Positions 20,021 through 31,000 of a DNA stretch of 64,000 bases are shown here, piece after piece. The notes beneath the pieces were generated by a model. The model saw nothing but the letters and a program-made list of their open reading frames with translations. It was not told the origin of the DNA and searched no databases. The position numbers were made by a program, and so were the translations under genes. Source of the stretch: Ovis canadensis (Eukaryota > Chordata > Mammalia > Artiodactyla > Bovidae). The stretch spans positions 214,271,501 through 214,335,500 of the forward strand of contig NC_091246.1 of NCBI RefSeq assembly GCF_042477335.2, written 5' to 3'. Within the stretch, counting starts at the first letter, position 1. The number at the start of each line of letters is the position of its first letter.

Positions 20021-22675
20021 AATATCCTGAAAGCACTGTAGTCCATGCTCTTACAGAATACTAGATCAACAGATGTGTTGCTTGGTAAGTGGATTGTAAG
20101 GCTATTCCCAGGCTTGATCAATTGTAAATCCTTCTACTGATTTAATGAGAGCTGAGTGGAGGGAGCAGGAGGGAGAGAAGGAAAAATAGCACCACATGAT
20201 ATATACGTATAAATTATAGTAGGCACCTCAATTTCAGAAATGTTAAAATATGCGTAATTATGGTGTCCCTCAGTGTGGGGACAATACAGTATGAGGCCGT
20301 GGTGAGTGCTATAATAAAATGACACAATTATAGGAAAAGCCAGAGAAAGAGAGACCATTCTAGAAATAATAGGAAAAGCCTCAGGGGAGAGGTAAAATTT
20401 GAGTAAGGCCTTGAAGAAAAAAATATAGCACACTTAAGAATGCTTGCGATTCTATGGTTATTGACCTTTCAAACGTGTATTTATCTATTCAGCCTGGTCT
20501 AATCTGGTAGATAAAATCACATTTTATTGTTCCATTCTTTATTTTAGCTGAATCTTATAGTATATTAAATTTGTGGGGATCTAATTATTGATCCATTTAC
20601 ATTATATTGTTATTTGGCTATTTAAGTGATATTTACATATCTATCATGTTATGGTGTCAGGAGACCTCACAGCAAAGAAAGCCTGTTAAAATATCAGCAG
20701 AGCAAATGGTGTTTACATTTGCTTTGCTACTTGTTAACATTTGCCAATTGAGCATTGTAATCTCTTAGTAACAACAGGGACAAAATAATGAATTTGTAGC
20801 TAGTATGACATAGTTACTTAAAATTTGCAATAAAGCAGTGGATATAACGGAATTCCCAGTTACTATCACATTACATCTGTGAGTGGTAGAACCGGATAAG
20901 GAAGAAATAAAATTATGGGATGAAATCACAATATTTTGGCAAATCCTAAAACATTTTTGAATTAAAGTGCTTCTTTCTCCTACTTATAGAATTAATATTG
21001 CTTATTATAAAAAACGCAGAAAATACAGAGAAGTAAAAATTAGGATAAATTATTCACCCATAATTTTTGTGAGGTAGGAACAGCAGCATGGCAATTGAAA
21101 GTAGAAATGATGCCGTGCAAAGTGATGTTTGAATATTATTATGGAAAATTAAGTCTCAGATTAAAACACACACACTCACTGCGTCCTATAATTCAAATCT
21201 GAAAATAAAACTCACTCCCTCCTCCTCCCTTTCTTTTTTGTTTTTGTTTTTTCCCAACCAACTAACCCCTAGTGAATAACATGATAATCCACTTTAGAAT
21301 CCACTAATAGAACAAGGAGCAAGAAAGGCTGCCATACCAACACGTGTGAGTTTTGAACATAACAGGAAATTCAGGACGAGTTCACAGCTGGTCCCACAGC
21401 ACTATCCTGAGAACTGTTGTTCTTCTCCAAAAGAAATGTCTGACATTGGCCCTGACACTTCAGAGTCATTTCAGAGTCCCCCTCTTAGTTGCCATTGTTA
21501 CAGTGATATACAACATATAATAAGATTTGTTGATTTAGGAAAAACCATATCACATATAAAAACGTCCATTTGTAACTATTTGACCAGTCTATCTTTAAAG
21601 GGATTTGACTGCAGCTCCTAAATCTTTCTGAAACTAAATCTCTCTGGTGTTCATTGTGGGTCTGCTCTGTAAATCTTAATGGAAGGAGTAAAGATACAAA
21701 TGGTCAGAGAATAGCAGCAGAATTTTGGGCAAAGCACCTATGCAGTGAGTACTGAGGATATGACTTAGAACAAGAGCCATGTCCTGAAAGTAAGCTATAT
21801 TATGGAGGCAGATGGTCAAATGAATATATATCATTCACCATAACTTGGTCTAAACTAATTACCTAAATGCAAGAAACAGATGTCTGGGTAGCTTCGTAAA
21901 TGATATATGGGTGTCTTTACAGTGTAACCAAAATTATGGCAGCTATTAAAATGCTACTGATGTCCAAAAATAGGGGGGAAAAGTATGTTAGATAGTATTT
22001 TATAATCTTTTTTCCCTCTCAGGAATTCAAAGCCTCTTAGCAGCAGGAATATGACATGTGCATATTAGTAATCATAAAACAGGACTATTTGTGAGATCGC
22101 TTACTCTGCAAAGGTCGTTGGGGTACCTTTATTTAAATTATTGTTTTTATGGACTAGATTGTATTCCTGTGACCTGAAAAATGCACCTCTGAAGGTTTCC
22201 AGTGCCCAGGCAGGATCTGTTCTGATAAACACTGAAACATTTACTATGTCCTTAAAAGGAAGCCAATGGGAAAAGTAAGGCCTGACCTCAGAGAGACAAA
22301 CTTAGGCTTCTCAAACTTCCAATTAGCTTGGTGTCTGATGAATAAATATAGTGTTTATGAAAACCTATGCAGGTAGTATCTGTGCACTTGTTCTAATTAG
22401 GGGGCTTTGTTTTGATCACATAGAAAACATTTAACAAGTAAGGTCTTCTAAGTGCTACTTTCCTTTATTTTCCCTTCTTATTAAGAAATGTATCTAACAT
22501 ACAAAAAAGTATAGAGAGCAGTATAACAAACACTGTTACTAACTATCGAGATTTAATAAATGCTGGTACTTTGCCATTTTAGTTCAAATCTTTAATGGGG
22601 AAGTGGTGGGGAGAACAAAGCACTCTGAATAGAGCTGGGAAGGACTTTTCCAAGCCCATTCCTCTCTCTCCTCAA
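20021..22675. other. Repeat-poor single-copy block
   Basis: About 2.6 kb with almost no recognised repeat. 20460-20960 is AT-rich and has the look of conserved non-coding DNA ('tgctacttgttaacatttgc', 'gccaattgagcattgtaatc'). 22150-22330 might be a faint MaLR LTR. The 91-codon frame at 21346-21621 has no domain. Nothing coding is supported. Confidence 0.45.
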
Positions 22676-22842
22676 GTTCAGTTCAGTTCATTTCAATCGC
22701 TCAGCTGTGTCCGACTTTTTGTGACCCCATGAACCGCAGCACGCCAGGTCTCCCTGTCCATCACCAACTCTCAGAGTTTACCCAAACTCATGTCCATTGA
22801 GTCGACTATGCCATCTAACCATCTCATCCTCTGTCGTCCACC
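22676..22842 (-). mobile_element. BovB 3'-end fragment, antisense
   Basis: The pentamer tail 'gttcagttcagttcatttca' is followed by the reverse complement of the BovB terminus up to 'ccatctcatcctctgtcgtc', then it stops. A heavily 5'-truncated insertion of about 165 bases. Confidence 0.92.
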
Positions 22843-22879
22843 CTTATCTTGAAGTTAATGTGTATTCTTCATTTTCAAG

Positions 22880-23112
22880 ATTTTATATTGGACTAGGTGC
22901 ATGTGTATGCATGAACAAACCACATACTAGATACACAGAGTTATTCAGAATATAGAGATAAACGACACCATTACTATACATGTTCTACAACTTGCTTTTT
23001 TATTCAGCATTGTGTTTTCTAACACTTTTCTGTATTGATATGAGTGGATCTAGATCTTTATTTTAATCATGGTTTAGAATTCTATTGTATGAGATATACT
23101 GTAGGTTATTTA
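22880..23112 (-). mobile_element. Old L1 (L1M-type) 3' region, left piece
   Basis: 'ctacaacttgcttttttatt', 'tgtattgatatgagtggatc' and 'attctattgtatgagatata' match the reverse complement of old mammalian L1 3' sequence. It is interrupted at 23113 by a SINE. Confidence 0.7.
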
Positions 23113-23335
23113 TTTTTTAGAGGACTTTTAATGTGGACCATTTTTAAAGTCTTTATTGAATTTGTTACAATAGTACTTCTGTTTTATGTTTTGGTTTTTA
23201 TTTTTATATTTTGGCCTGGAGATATATGGGATCTTAGCTCCCCAACCAAGGATCAAACCCACGCCCCCTGCACTGCAAGGCAAAGTTTTAACCACTGGAC
23301 CACCAGGGAAGTACTGATATGCTGTAGATTATTTA
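23093..23335 (-). mobile_element. tRNA-derived SINE (CHR-like), antisense, with 20-bp TSD
   Basis: Element 23113-23315: 'aaagtctttattgaatttgt' and 'gttttggtttttatttttat' tail side, then 'gggatcttagctccccaacc', 'aggatcaaacccacgcccc' (B-box complement) and 'ccactggaccaccagggaag' (head). It is flanked by GATATACTGTAGGTTATTTA (23093-23112) and GATATGCTGTAGATTATTTA (23316-23335), 18 of 20 identical. Confidence 0.9.
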
Positions 23336-23830
23336 TGCATTTAATGGATTATTTATCCATTTCTATCTTTGAATATTTTTGTTGTTTTTAATTTTTATTT
23401 AATACCAACAATACTCCAGTATTCATCTTTGCACCTAGAAGTAGAATTGCCCAATCATATAATCATATTTTTTGTGTTAAAAAATTTTTTTTCATATTTA
23501 TTTGAGGGAGTTAAATTTCTTAATAACAGCCTGTTATTTTTATATACTGCAAATATCTCCTTGAAGTCTACAGTTTATTTTTAAACATTATTTGTGTTTT
23601 CTTTTGTTCCTAGTGAAATTTAACAATCCTTTTCTATATAACTGGTGCTTTTTGTCTTTCTTATTAGGTTTAGTAGAGTAACTTCTAATTTCTAGTAAAA
23701 CCATTAGTGTTTGGTTTTTCACATTTAAATCTTCATTTGGGATGCTTGGGCAAAGTGTGAAATAGAGATCTAATTTAATATTATTTTCTATATGAAAACC
23801 AATTTATCCATTATGACTTTTTGCATATTC
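23336..23830 (-). mobile_element. Old L1 (L1M-type), right piece
   Basis: 'tgcacctagaagtagaattg' (L1: reverse complement of a region before the 3' UTR) and long T-rich text fit continuing antisense L1M. Highly diverged; the right limit is uncertain. Confidence 0.6.
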
Positions 23831-23890
23831 CACTTTTTTCTTACCTGTCTGTAATGTCACCATTTTCATATGCCAGGTTCCTGTATGAGG

Positions 23891-24112
23891 TAGACATCAC
23901 TGGGCATGCTCAGTCATATCCAACCCTTGCAACCCCATGGACTATAGCCCCATGGCTCCTCTGTCCATGGGATTTCCCAGGCAAGAATAGTGGAGTGGGC
24001 TGCCATTTCCTCCTTCAGGGGATCTTCCTGACCTAAGGATTGAACCTGCATCTCCGGAGTTGGCAGGCAGATATTTTACCCCTGAGACACCAGGGAATCC
24101 CTAGACATTACT
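23891..24112 (-). mobile_element. Bov-tA SINE, antisense, with TSD
   Basis: Element 23902-24101: the BovA end 'catgctcagtcatatccaac' on the left, then 'ggcaagaatagtggagtggg', and the tRNA-like head at the right ('ttttacccctgagacaccag'). It is flanked by TAGACATCACT (23891-23901) and TAGACATTACT (24102-24112), 10 of 11. Confidence 0.95.
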
Positions 24113-24477
24113 AGCACTCACCAATATCTGATTATCCTGTCCTTCCTAGATACCCAAAGATGCAACCTCCCATCTGCTCTCAGTTCTGCAGGACCGTGTA
24201 ACTAGCAATGACCAATGACCTGTGAGCAGAAAGCACGTGTGTCAATTCTGAGGCGAAACTGAAAATTCATTGATCAATCTCTCAGCTTCCCTGAAGAATG
24301 TTGAGATGGCAGAAAAGAAAGGAGCTGCCTGGATTGTTAAAGTACCTTGTGGTCATCTGTAGTAAGGGTGCCCTCAGTATGAACAAGAAGTAAACTGTAA
24401 GTGCTAAATCTTTGAGATTTCTGGACATATTTGTATTAACTTATCCTGATTAATACACCATGCTTCTGATTCTGGAT
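24113..24477. repeat. Old interspersed repeat, family uncertain
   Basis: The end 'gagatttctggacatatttg' then 'ttatcctgattaatacacc' resembles the terminus of a common old mammalian repeat ('...cctgactaatac'). Not securely named. Confidence 0.4.
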
Positions 24478-24770
24478 TCTCTATTTTCTTCCACTGGTCC
24501 ATTACCATACTGTCTTTATTATTTTGACTTTATGGGAAATCTTGGCTTCTAATAGAGCAAGTCTCTATCATCCTTTTCTTCCTTATCTTCTTTGACTTTT
24601 TACCTTTCCAAATGAATTTTATAATTATTATCAAGGGCAATGAAATTGCTGCCGAGACTATGATTAGAGTTTTATTAAATTTGTGCTATAAGTTGGGAAG
24701 AAGTGACATCCTCATTATATTGAGTCTCCTATCCAAAGGCATGATAAATTTTCTCCATTCATTAGGTTTG
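24478..24770 (-). mobile_element. Old L1 ORF2 fragment, antisense
   Basis: 'ccactggtccattaccatac', 'attttgactttatgggaaat' and 'gacatcctcattatattgag' follow the reverse complement of the L1 ORF2 C-terminal region. Divergence is high. Confidence 0.7.
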
Positions 24771-24849
24771 GCTATATTAAAATGCTGTTTTTGTAGATCA
24801 GAAATGTTCAAAAAAGCAGACTTGAGCAAATGGACAGGCATTTCTTGTT

Positions 24850-25134
24850 TTGCTTAGATCATCTCAGCATAATCAAGATGTTATATCTCCCTAAATTAAT
24901 TTATAAATTTAATGCAATCCTAATAAAAGCACCAGTACCAACAAGCTCCTTTTCACAGCTGGATAAATTGATTCTAAACTTAATAGAGGAAAATTAACAC
25001 ATGAGAATATTTAGAAAAACACTGAAAAGGAAGAAGTATGAGAAAAGACTAACTCTACCCGTTATCTGAGAACACTCCAAAGCCTCTGTGATTATTTAGA
25101 GTAGCAAGGAACTGGTAACAGAATAGCAAGTCCA
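24850..25134 (+). mobile_element. Old L1 ORF2 fragment, sense, left piece
   Basis: 'aatttaatgcaatcctaata', 'gctggataaattgattctaa' and 'agaaaaacactgaaaaggaa' match the sense strand of L1 ORF2 (the same region as the antisense piece just left, so two L1 pieces face each other). It is interrupted by a SINE at 25135. Confidence 0.75.
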
Positions 25135-25300
25135 GGGACTTCCCTGGTGGTCCACTAGCTAAGACTGCATGTTCCCAATGCAGAGGGCCCAGGTGTGATC
25201 CTTGTGATTCCTCATACCACAGTGAAGATCAAAGATCCCATGTGCCACCAACTAGGCCCCGGTTCAGTCAAATAAATAAAAATAAACATTAAAAAAAGAA
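25135..25300 (+). mobile_element. tRNA-derived SINE (CHR-like) inside L1
   Basis: 'gggacttccctggtggtcca', 'aagactgcatgttcccaatg', 'aggtgtgatccttgtg' and the tail 'aaataaataaaaataaac'. This is a standard cetartiodactyl SINE plus its AATAAA-rich tail. Confidence 0.9.
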
Positions 25301-25900
25301 ATAGTATCAAAATTAAAAAAAGGAAAATTCATACATAAACTGCCTACATCAGGGATTCTAGTACATGAGAAAGGTGGTATCTCAAGTTATTGGGGCAAAG
25401 ATTAGCTTTTGTCCAACCAAATGGTGTTGAAGCATGACAACTGGATAACCAGTTGGAAAACGATAAAATTAGAATCATTGCTCACACCACATACAAGAAT
25501 AAATTACGCATTAACTGAAGATCTAAATATAAAAATTTAAAAACTACAAATATGAAATAAAAAACAGATAGATTGAGAATTTTTGTTTAATTACTGCTCA
25601 ATATTCTTAAAAATGTTGATATCAACAAAGATTAAGAAAGAAAAATTTGAGAAATTCTTACAAATTAAAGGAGAATAAAGCAGCATGATAAATAAGTGTA
25701 GAGTGTGATCCTTAATTGGATCCTGTACTGGAGGATAAAGATATATTATTGAAACAGTAGGAAAAATTGACTATGGACAGATGATAAGATAAAAATATTC
25801 CATCCTTGTTAAATTTCCTGATGTTGATAACTCTGCTATACAGTGGATACATAAGAGAAAAACCTTCGTAGGAAGTACAAATTAAAGTATTAAGGGGTAT
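25301..25900 (+). mobile_element. Old L1 end, sense, right piece
   Basis: L1 ORF2 end ('ttagcttttgtccaacca', 'aaattacgcattaactgaag') to about 25560. An L1M-type 3' region follows, with 'ttaaatttcctgatgttgat' and 'gaagtacaaattaaagtatt'. A short (TATC)n run lies at about 25900-25912. Confidence 0.65.
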
Positions 25901-25905
25901 ATCTA

Positions 25906-27300
25906 TCTATCTAGATAATGATGTTTATTCAGTGTCATTATGACCATTTAGCCCTCTCTGGTGGCTCAGATGGTAAAGAATCTGCCTGCCGTGTGGAAGA
26001 ACAGGGTTCGATCCTTGGGTCGGGAAGATCCTCTGGAGCTGGAAATGGCAAACCACTCCAGTATTCTTGCCTGGAGAATTCCACTGACAGAGGAGCCTGA
26101 TGGGGTTGCAGAGTCGGACACGGCTGAGCAACTGAGTTTCAGTATGACCATTTAGTGTGTTTCCAGTTGTCTGCTATTATGAACAACACTCTATGGATAT
26201 TCTTGTATGTGTCTTTTGGTGTACACAGGAAAGCTTTTTGTTATGGTATTTGCTTGAAATTAAACTGCTGAACCACAGGTTGTATGAATTTTTAAACTTT
26301 ATTGGAGAATGTGGATGTCACACATCAGTGTGTGTTAGGGCTGCTGTTGCCCCTCGTCCTTGCCAACACGTGGGACTGTATGACTTTACATTTTCTGACA
26401 ATCTAGTGAGTGTAAATGGCACCTTTCTGTGGTTTCAATCTGCATTTCCTTGATTTCTAATAAGGGAACAACATTTTCATATGTTTTTGACTCTGTTTTC
26501 CCTTCGTTGAAATGCTCATGCCTTTGTCTATTAACTTAGTTTTCTTTTTACTTTGAGGAGTTCAAAATATTTTGCATAGTAAGTCTCTGTTTGCTATATG
26601 AATTGCAAATATCTTCTACCAATGAATAGATTATTGTCATCTGTTCAATAAGGCCTTTTAACGTACAGAAATTTTAAACTTTGGTGTAGTCAAAAGTATC
26701 AGTGATTTCCTTTGTAGTTTGTCTATATATTTGGTCATAATGAAGTAAGTTCTTTCCTTAACTTAAATTTAAAAAAAGAAGTTTTATTTGAAATTTTAAC
26801 CTGAATTAAATAGATTTTTTGGCTATATTGTGAGAGATTTAGCTCTATACCCAATAAACATGGTCAATTGTCCAAGCACCAGTTATTTGAAAATCCCCCT
26901 ATTTTTCACTAATATGCAAAGTGCCTTCTATGATATATCAGTATATATGTGGTTCAGTTTCTGGACTAGTTTATTTGTTTATTTTTCCCACAGCATGCTA
27001 CGATACATTTTCATAACCAGAACTTAGCATCTGCTGGGACAAGGCACCCAATCCTTTTCTTCCTCTTTTTATGTAGACTGTTTTTGTTTTCTACTGTTGG
27101 CAGCCTTGGTTTTTAATACAAATCTTAGAATCAAGATATGTAAACATCTGATTGAGATTTTGATGGGAATTACATTGATCCTATGTATAGATTTGGAGAA
27201 AATTGATGTCTTTACTACAATAGTTTCTCCATTCAGGACTGTAGTACGTCTCTCCATTTATGCATTATTTCCTTTTATGTCCTAGCAATGTATTAAAAGT
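25906..27300 (-). mobile_element. Old L1 (L1M/HAL1-type) ORF2 region, antisense
   Basis: T-rich reverse complement of L1: 'ctgctattatgaacaacact', 'tttcaatctgcatttccttg', 'gcctttgtctattaacttag', 'ccaagcaccagttatttgaa', 'ttttgatgggaattacattg' in the order expected for an antisense L1 running from the 3' end into ORF2. A Bov-tA sits inside it at 25952-26142. No intact frame remains. Confidence 0.8.
25939..26155 (+). mobile_element. Bov-tA SINE with perfect 13-bp TSD inside L1
   Basis: Element 25952-26142: tRNA-like head 'ccctctctggtggctcagat', B-box 'agggttcgatccttgg', BovA body and end 'gacacggctgagcaactga'. TATGACCATTTAG is present at both 25939-25951 and 26143-26155 without mismatch. Confidence 0.97.
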
Positions 27301-27840
27301 CCTTTTATCCAGTGATCCTACATTTGCAGTGGAAGGGCCTCATTCCACATCAGTTCTGCTTGCCTTATCTACTGGTAATATCCTCAAACTCTGGCAAGCC
27401 ATAAATCAAATCAATATTTTTAAACAGCTTCTTCAAAATTTAATACTCTGGTGATCAAAGTTGATAGTTATAGCTGTACACAGAACATATTAAATAAAGA
27501 AAATCTGTAATAAGTTTCCGTTTACTTGAAATTAAAATGGGTTGAGACAATGAGGATTCTAACCCGAGGCATTCCTTTTTTATTAACCTCTTCCCCAATC
27601 TTATTTCTAGAACAACTCTGAAACTTTTCCATTGGAGTCTTCTCATATCAGCTTCTATTCAAGAATATCCATGTAAATCCTAGTTTTCCCCCTAGACTCT
27701 AATATTACATTCATGCTTTGTTTTCCAATATCCCAAATACTCAAAAGCAAGGAGGTCCCCCCTCTTAATTTTTATTAGCAGAATTCCAAACAGAAAATTT
27801 GCAGCAATAGTAAAGTAACAACCACATCCCTGCAATCTAG
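27301..27840. other. No recognised element
   Basis: AT-rich sequence between two L1 remnants. The frames have no domain. Possibly more decayed L1. Confidence 0.35.
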
Positions 27841-28494
27841 TTTCTTTAGTTATTAATATTTCCCCACATTTGATATCTCTAGCTATCACCTATCTACCCA
27901 TCCAATTTATCTTACTCTGTTAGACCTGCCATGACACAATACCATAAACTGGGTGGCTTAAACCACAAAGTTTATTTTCCTCAGTTGCGAAGTTCATTGC
28001 CATCCAGTTGTGTCCTCATATCACCATTTCTTTGTGCATGTACTCCTGTCTCTTTCTTTTCTTATAAAGACATCAGTCTTACTTGATAAAGACCTCCTTC
28101 TTATGATATAACCTTAGCTACTTCTTTAAAAGCCATCTCAGAGTACAGTCACATTGGTGATTATGGCTTCAACATATGAATTTAAAGGGGAAATCACAAT
28201 TCAGTCCATAACTGTATGTATGTCTCTATCCATCTATCATCTATTAAAACTTTTCAATGTAAATTTCAGTCTTTTGACCTTTTATCCTCAAATACTTTAA
28301 CAAATATCTCCTAAAAATAAGAGCATTCTTCTGCATAACAAGTACCATTATATCACCCAAGAAAAGAAACACTCCTAACAAAACCATCCAATATCAACTC
28401 CATATTCAAATTTTCTTAGCAGTGAGTTTTCTACTTCTCCCTTCTATGTCTGTTAGTTAGTATTCTTCTAAGATTGGCTTTTATCATCAACTAG
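27841..28494 (-). mobile_element. Old L1M-type 3' end, antisense, split by an LTR
   Basis: 28245-28480 ('ctcaaatactttaacaaata', 'aaaaataagagcattcttct', 'catattcaaattttcttag') is the reverse complement of the L1M-like 3' region also seen in sense at 25690-25900. The part left of the LTR (27841-27912) likely belongs to the same copy. Confidence 0.55.
27915..28212 (-). mobile_element. MaLR (MLT1/MST-type) solo LTR, antisense
   Basis: Opens 'ctgttagacctgccatgaca', has 'aactgggtggcttaaaccac', 'agtacagtcacattgg' and 'cttcaacatatgaatttaaa', and closes 'aattcagtccataac'. This is the full-length order of a reverse-complement MaLR LTR, a non-coding relic of an ancient ERVL-related element. No internal genes are present. 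It lies within an old L1 remnant. Confidence 0.85.
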
Positions 28495-28848
28495 ATATAA
28501 ACTTTCAGTTCAGTTGCTCAGTTGTGTCCAACTCTTTGTGACCTTATGAATCACAGCACGCCAGGCCTCCCTGTCCATCACCAACTCCCAGAGTTCACTC
28601 AGATTCACGTCCATTGAGTCAGTGATGCCATCCAGCCATCTCATCCTCTGTCGTCCCCTTCTCCTCCTGCCCCCAATCCCTCCCAGCATCAGAGTCTTTT
28701 CCAATGAGTCAACTCTTCGCATGAGGTGGCCAAAGTACTGGAGTTTCAGCTTTAGCATCATTCCTTCCAAAGAACACCCAGGGCTGATCTCCTTTAGAAC
28801 GGACTGGATGGATCTCCTTGCAGTCCAAGGGACTCTCATATAAACTTT
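28495..28848 (-). mobile_element. BovB LINE 3' fragment with perfect 11-bp TSD
   Basis: Element 28506-28837: the tail 'cagttcagttgctcagttg' and the reverse complement of the last 330 bases of BovB, cut at 'gtccaagggactctc'. ATATAAACTTT occurs at 28495-28505 and 28838-28848. A strongly 5'-truncated insertion. Confidence 0.96.
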
Positions 28849-29005
28849 AGTTTCTTCTAAACAGGCAAGTTAAATTAGAGCATGGATTCCTACCCTGGGA
28901 TTCCTAGGAATGCAAGGATACACTTTAGAAGTTTTGTGAATCTAGTGAAATTGTATATATGTACATTTTTTTCTTGGAAGGAGGTCCATAGTATACTCAG
29001 ATTCT

Positions 29006-29234
29006 CAAAGGTAACTGTGTGTGTCACTTAGTCAATGTCTGACTCTTTGTGACCCCATGGACTGTAGCCCACCAGGCTTCTCTGCCCATAGGATTCTCCA
29101 GGCAAGAATACTGGAGAAATGGATCGCCATTTCCTTTTGCAGGGGATCTTCCTGACCCAGGGATGGAACCCAGATCTCCTGCATTGCAGGCAGATTCTTT
29201 ACCATCTGAGCTATAAGGAAGTCCACCAAAGGTA
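29006..29234 (-). mobile_element. Bov-tA SINE, antisense, with 8-bp TSD
   Basis: Element 29014-29226: the BovA end 'cacttagtcaatgtctgact' at the left and the tRNA-like head 'ttaccatctgagctataagg' at the right. It is flanked by CAAAGGTA at 29006-29013 and 29227-29234. Confidence 0.95.
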
Positions 29235-29339
29235 TCTATCATATTCAAAACATTAAGAACTACTTTTGTAAATTTTCTTCATTATCCAGTGTCATATATG
29301 GAGCTCTTTGTGTTGATTTAGACTTAAGAATTGTACCAT

Positions 29340-29944
29340 CTTAGAAATATTGATATATTCTGTTTAAGAATGTGTGTTACTATTTAAAGGCCAAATAGGA
29401 GATATAAGATTTGGAAAAGTGAAGGGAAAGAAATGCAGCTATTAATCAGGATCCAGTTAATGATGCTATTGTGAAGGATAATGATTTCTTAGCTTAAATA
29501 ATATTCAATATCTTGATCATGAGTACCATTAAGGGAAATTAGTGACTGTGCTGGCTTCTTTGTTAGTCTGTAAAATTAAAACATGCCCTAAAAATTAGAG
29601 CATCATCTTTTGAAGACAGGCACTAATGACTCTGGGACTGACAGGTTAGTTTAGTTTAAGCATCTCATAGATGATTAAAGTTAATGAGTGAAGTGTATAA
29701 GCAGGACTCTACTTAATGAACGTGCTAATTGTTTTTCTTGCTGCAAATATTAGTGCTGCTTTTAACCACAATATACAGAAGATTAGCAGCCAATTCATTA
29801 TACTTTGTTTAATGAGTTACATTTATACAATATAATGGCATTGTTAAAGTCATATAGTACCCTTCTTAATATTCAAAGCGCTTTACCAGAGCATACTATT
29901 TTAAGCTCAAAGCCATCCTTTGTCAGAAGGGAAGGCGGAAATAG
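29340..29944. promoter_or_regulatory. Candidate conserved non-coding element
   Basis: About 600 repeat-free AT-rich bases dense in homeodomain-like cores: 'ctattaatcagg', 'agttaatgatgc', 'gataatgatttc', 'agttaatgagtg', 'tgctaattg', 'tttaatgagtta'. The flanks are packed with repeats but this block has none, which is typical of constrained DNA. The enhancer role is inferred, with no direct evidence. Confidence 0.35.
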
Positions 29945-30205
29945 TATACCTATTTAAAGCATGGTGGTTACAAGCCCAGACTCTGAATTCTTGCTGCCTA
30001 AGTCTGAGTCCTGTGTCTGCCATTTACCAGCTGTCCAATCTGAGAAAAGTTATTGACGCTCTGAATCTCAGTTGTCTCATTCAAAAAATGGAATGAGTGA
30101 TGTATCTACCTCATGGGGTGTTATTGGATTTGGTGAATAACTGCTTACAAAGGGTTTAAAGTAGTGCTGAGTACACTGCAAGCCTCATGAATGTGTTATT
30201 AAAAA
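29945..30205 (+). mobile_element. MIR SINE
   Basis: Near full length: 'gcatggtggttacaagccca', 'tctgccatttaccagctgtc', 'gaatctcagttgtctcattc', 'aaaatggaatgagtgatgta', 'cctcatggggtgttattgg'. MIR is an ancient tRNA-derived SINE mobilised by L2. Confidence 0.85.
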
Positions 30206-30565
30206 TATCATAGGATATCATATGTGGAATCTGAAAAAAAATGATACACATGAACTTATTGACAAAACAGAAACAGACCCACAGACATAGAAAAAGACTT
30301 ATGGTTACTGAAAGGGAAAGGGGAGAGAGAGATAAATTGAGAATTTGGGATTAACAGATACACACCACTCTATATAAAATAGATAAACAACAAAGACTTA
30401 CTGTATAATAGCACAGGGAACTATATTCAATATCTTATACTACGTTATAATGGAAAAGAATCTCATAAATAATGTACATATTTTTATATATGCATACATA
30501 TAATTGAACCACTTTGCTATATACTGAAATATTGTAAGTCAACTATACTTCAATAAAACAAAGTT
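30206..30565 (+). mobile_element. L1 LINE 3' end, sense
   Basis: 'tatcatatgtggaatctgaa', 'gaaacagacccacagacata', 'ttgggattaacagatacaca', 'atagcacagggaactatatt', 'gtaagtcaactatacttcaa' and the AATAAAA end at about 30551. A 5'-truncated ruminant L1, directly right of a MIR. Confidence 0.92.
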
Positions 30566-30599
30566 AAACTGTTAAATATTTAAGCAAAAATTATCAGTT

Positions 30600-31000
30600 A
30601 CATCTCTACCTTCATGATCCATTCTCCACAGAGCATCCACAATGATTTTTTAAAACCAAGAATCCATTCATGCCACCTGACTGCTTAAAATACTCTGAGG
30701 ACTTCCTATTGCAAGGAGAATGAAATACAAACTACCCACCGTGGCCATGTCAGTACAGCTCATGCCTCCTTCTGCACTCTCATCCTTCTCTCTGCATCCC
30801 GGCTCTGTGCTCTAGACACGTTAGTCTCCTTTTTGTTTCTCAAATATGCTTTTCTGCTTAAACCTTTCTGTCCGGACCACCCTCCTTTCAGATTCTCAGA
30901 CTGCTCCTGACTCACATCTCAAATCAGTGCAGATTCAGGACCCCAGAATGCCTTCTCTGACCGACCTACATCAATTACACTTGGCCAAGGCCAGGGCCCT
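30600..31000 (+). mobile_element. L2 LINE 3' region
   Basis: 'cctgactgcttaaaatactc', 'acttcctattgcaaggagaa', 'tgaaatacaaactacccacc', 'gtggccatgtcagtacagct' and 'agaatgccttctctgacc' follow the order of the L2 ORF2 end (in intact copies a protein stretch near LLKTLQWLP) and 3' untranslated region. Confidence 0.7.

Noticed and set aside
22150-22330. A faint sense MaLR LTR ('ttatggactagattgtattc')
   Set aside because: Only the first 20-30 bases resemble the LTR start; the rest does not follow the expected order.
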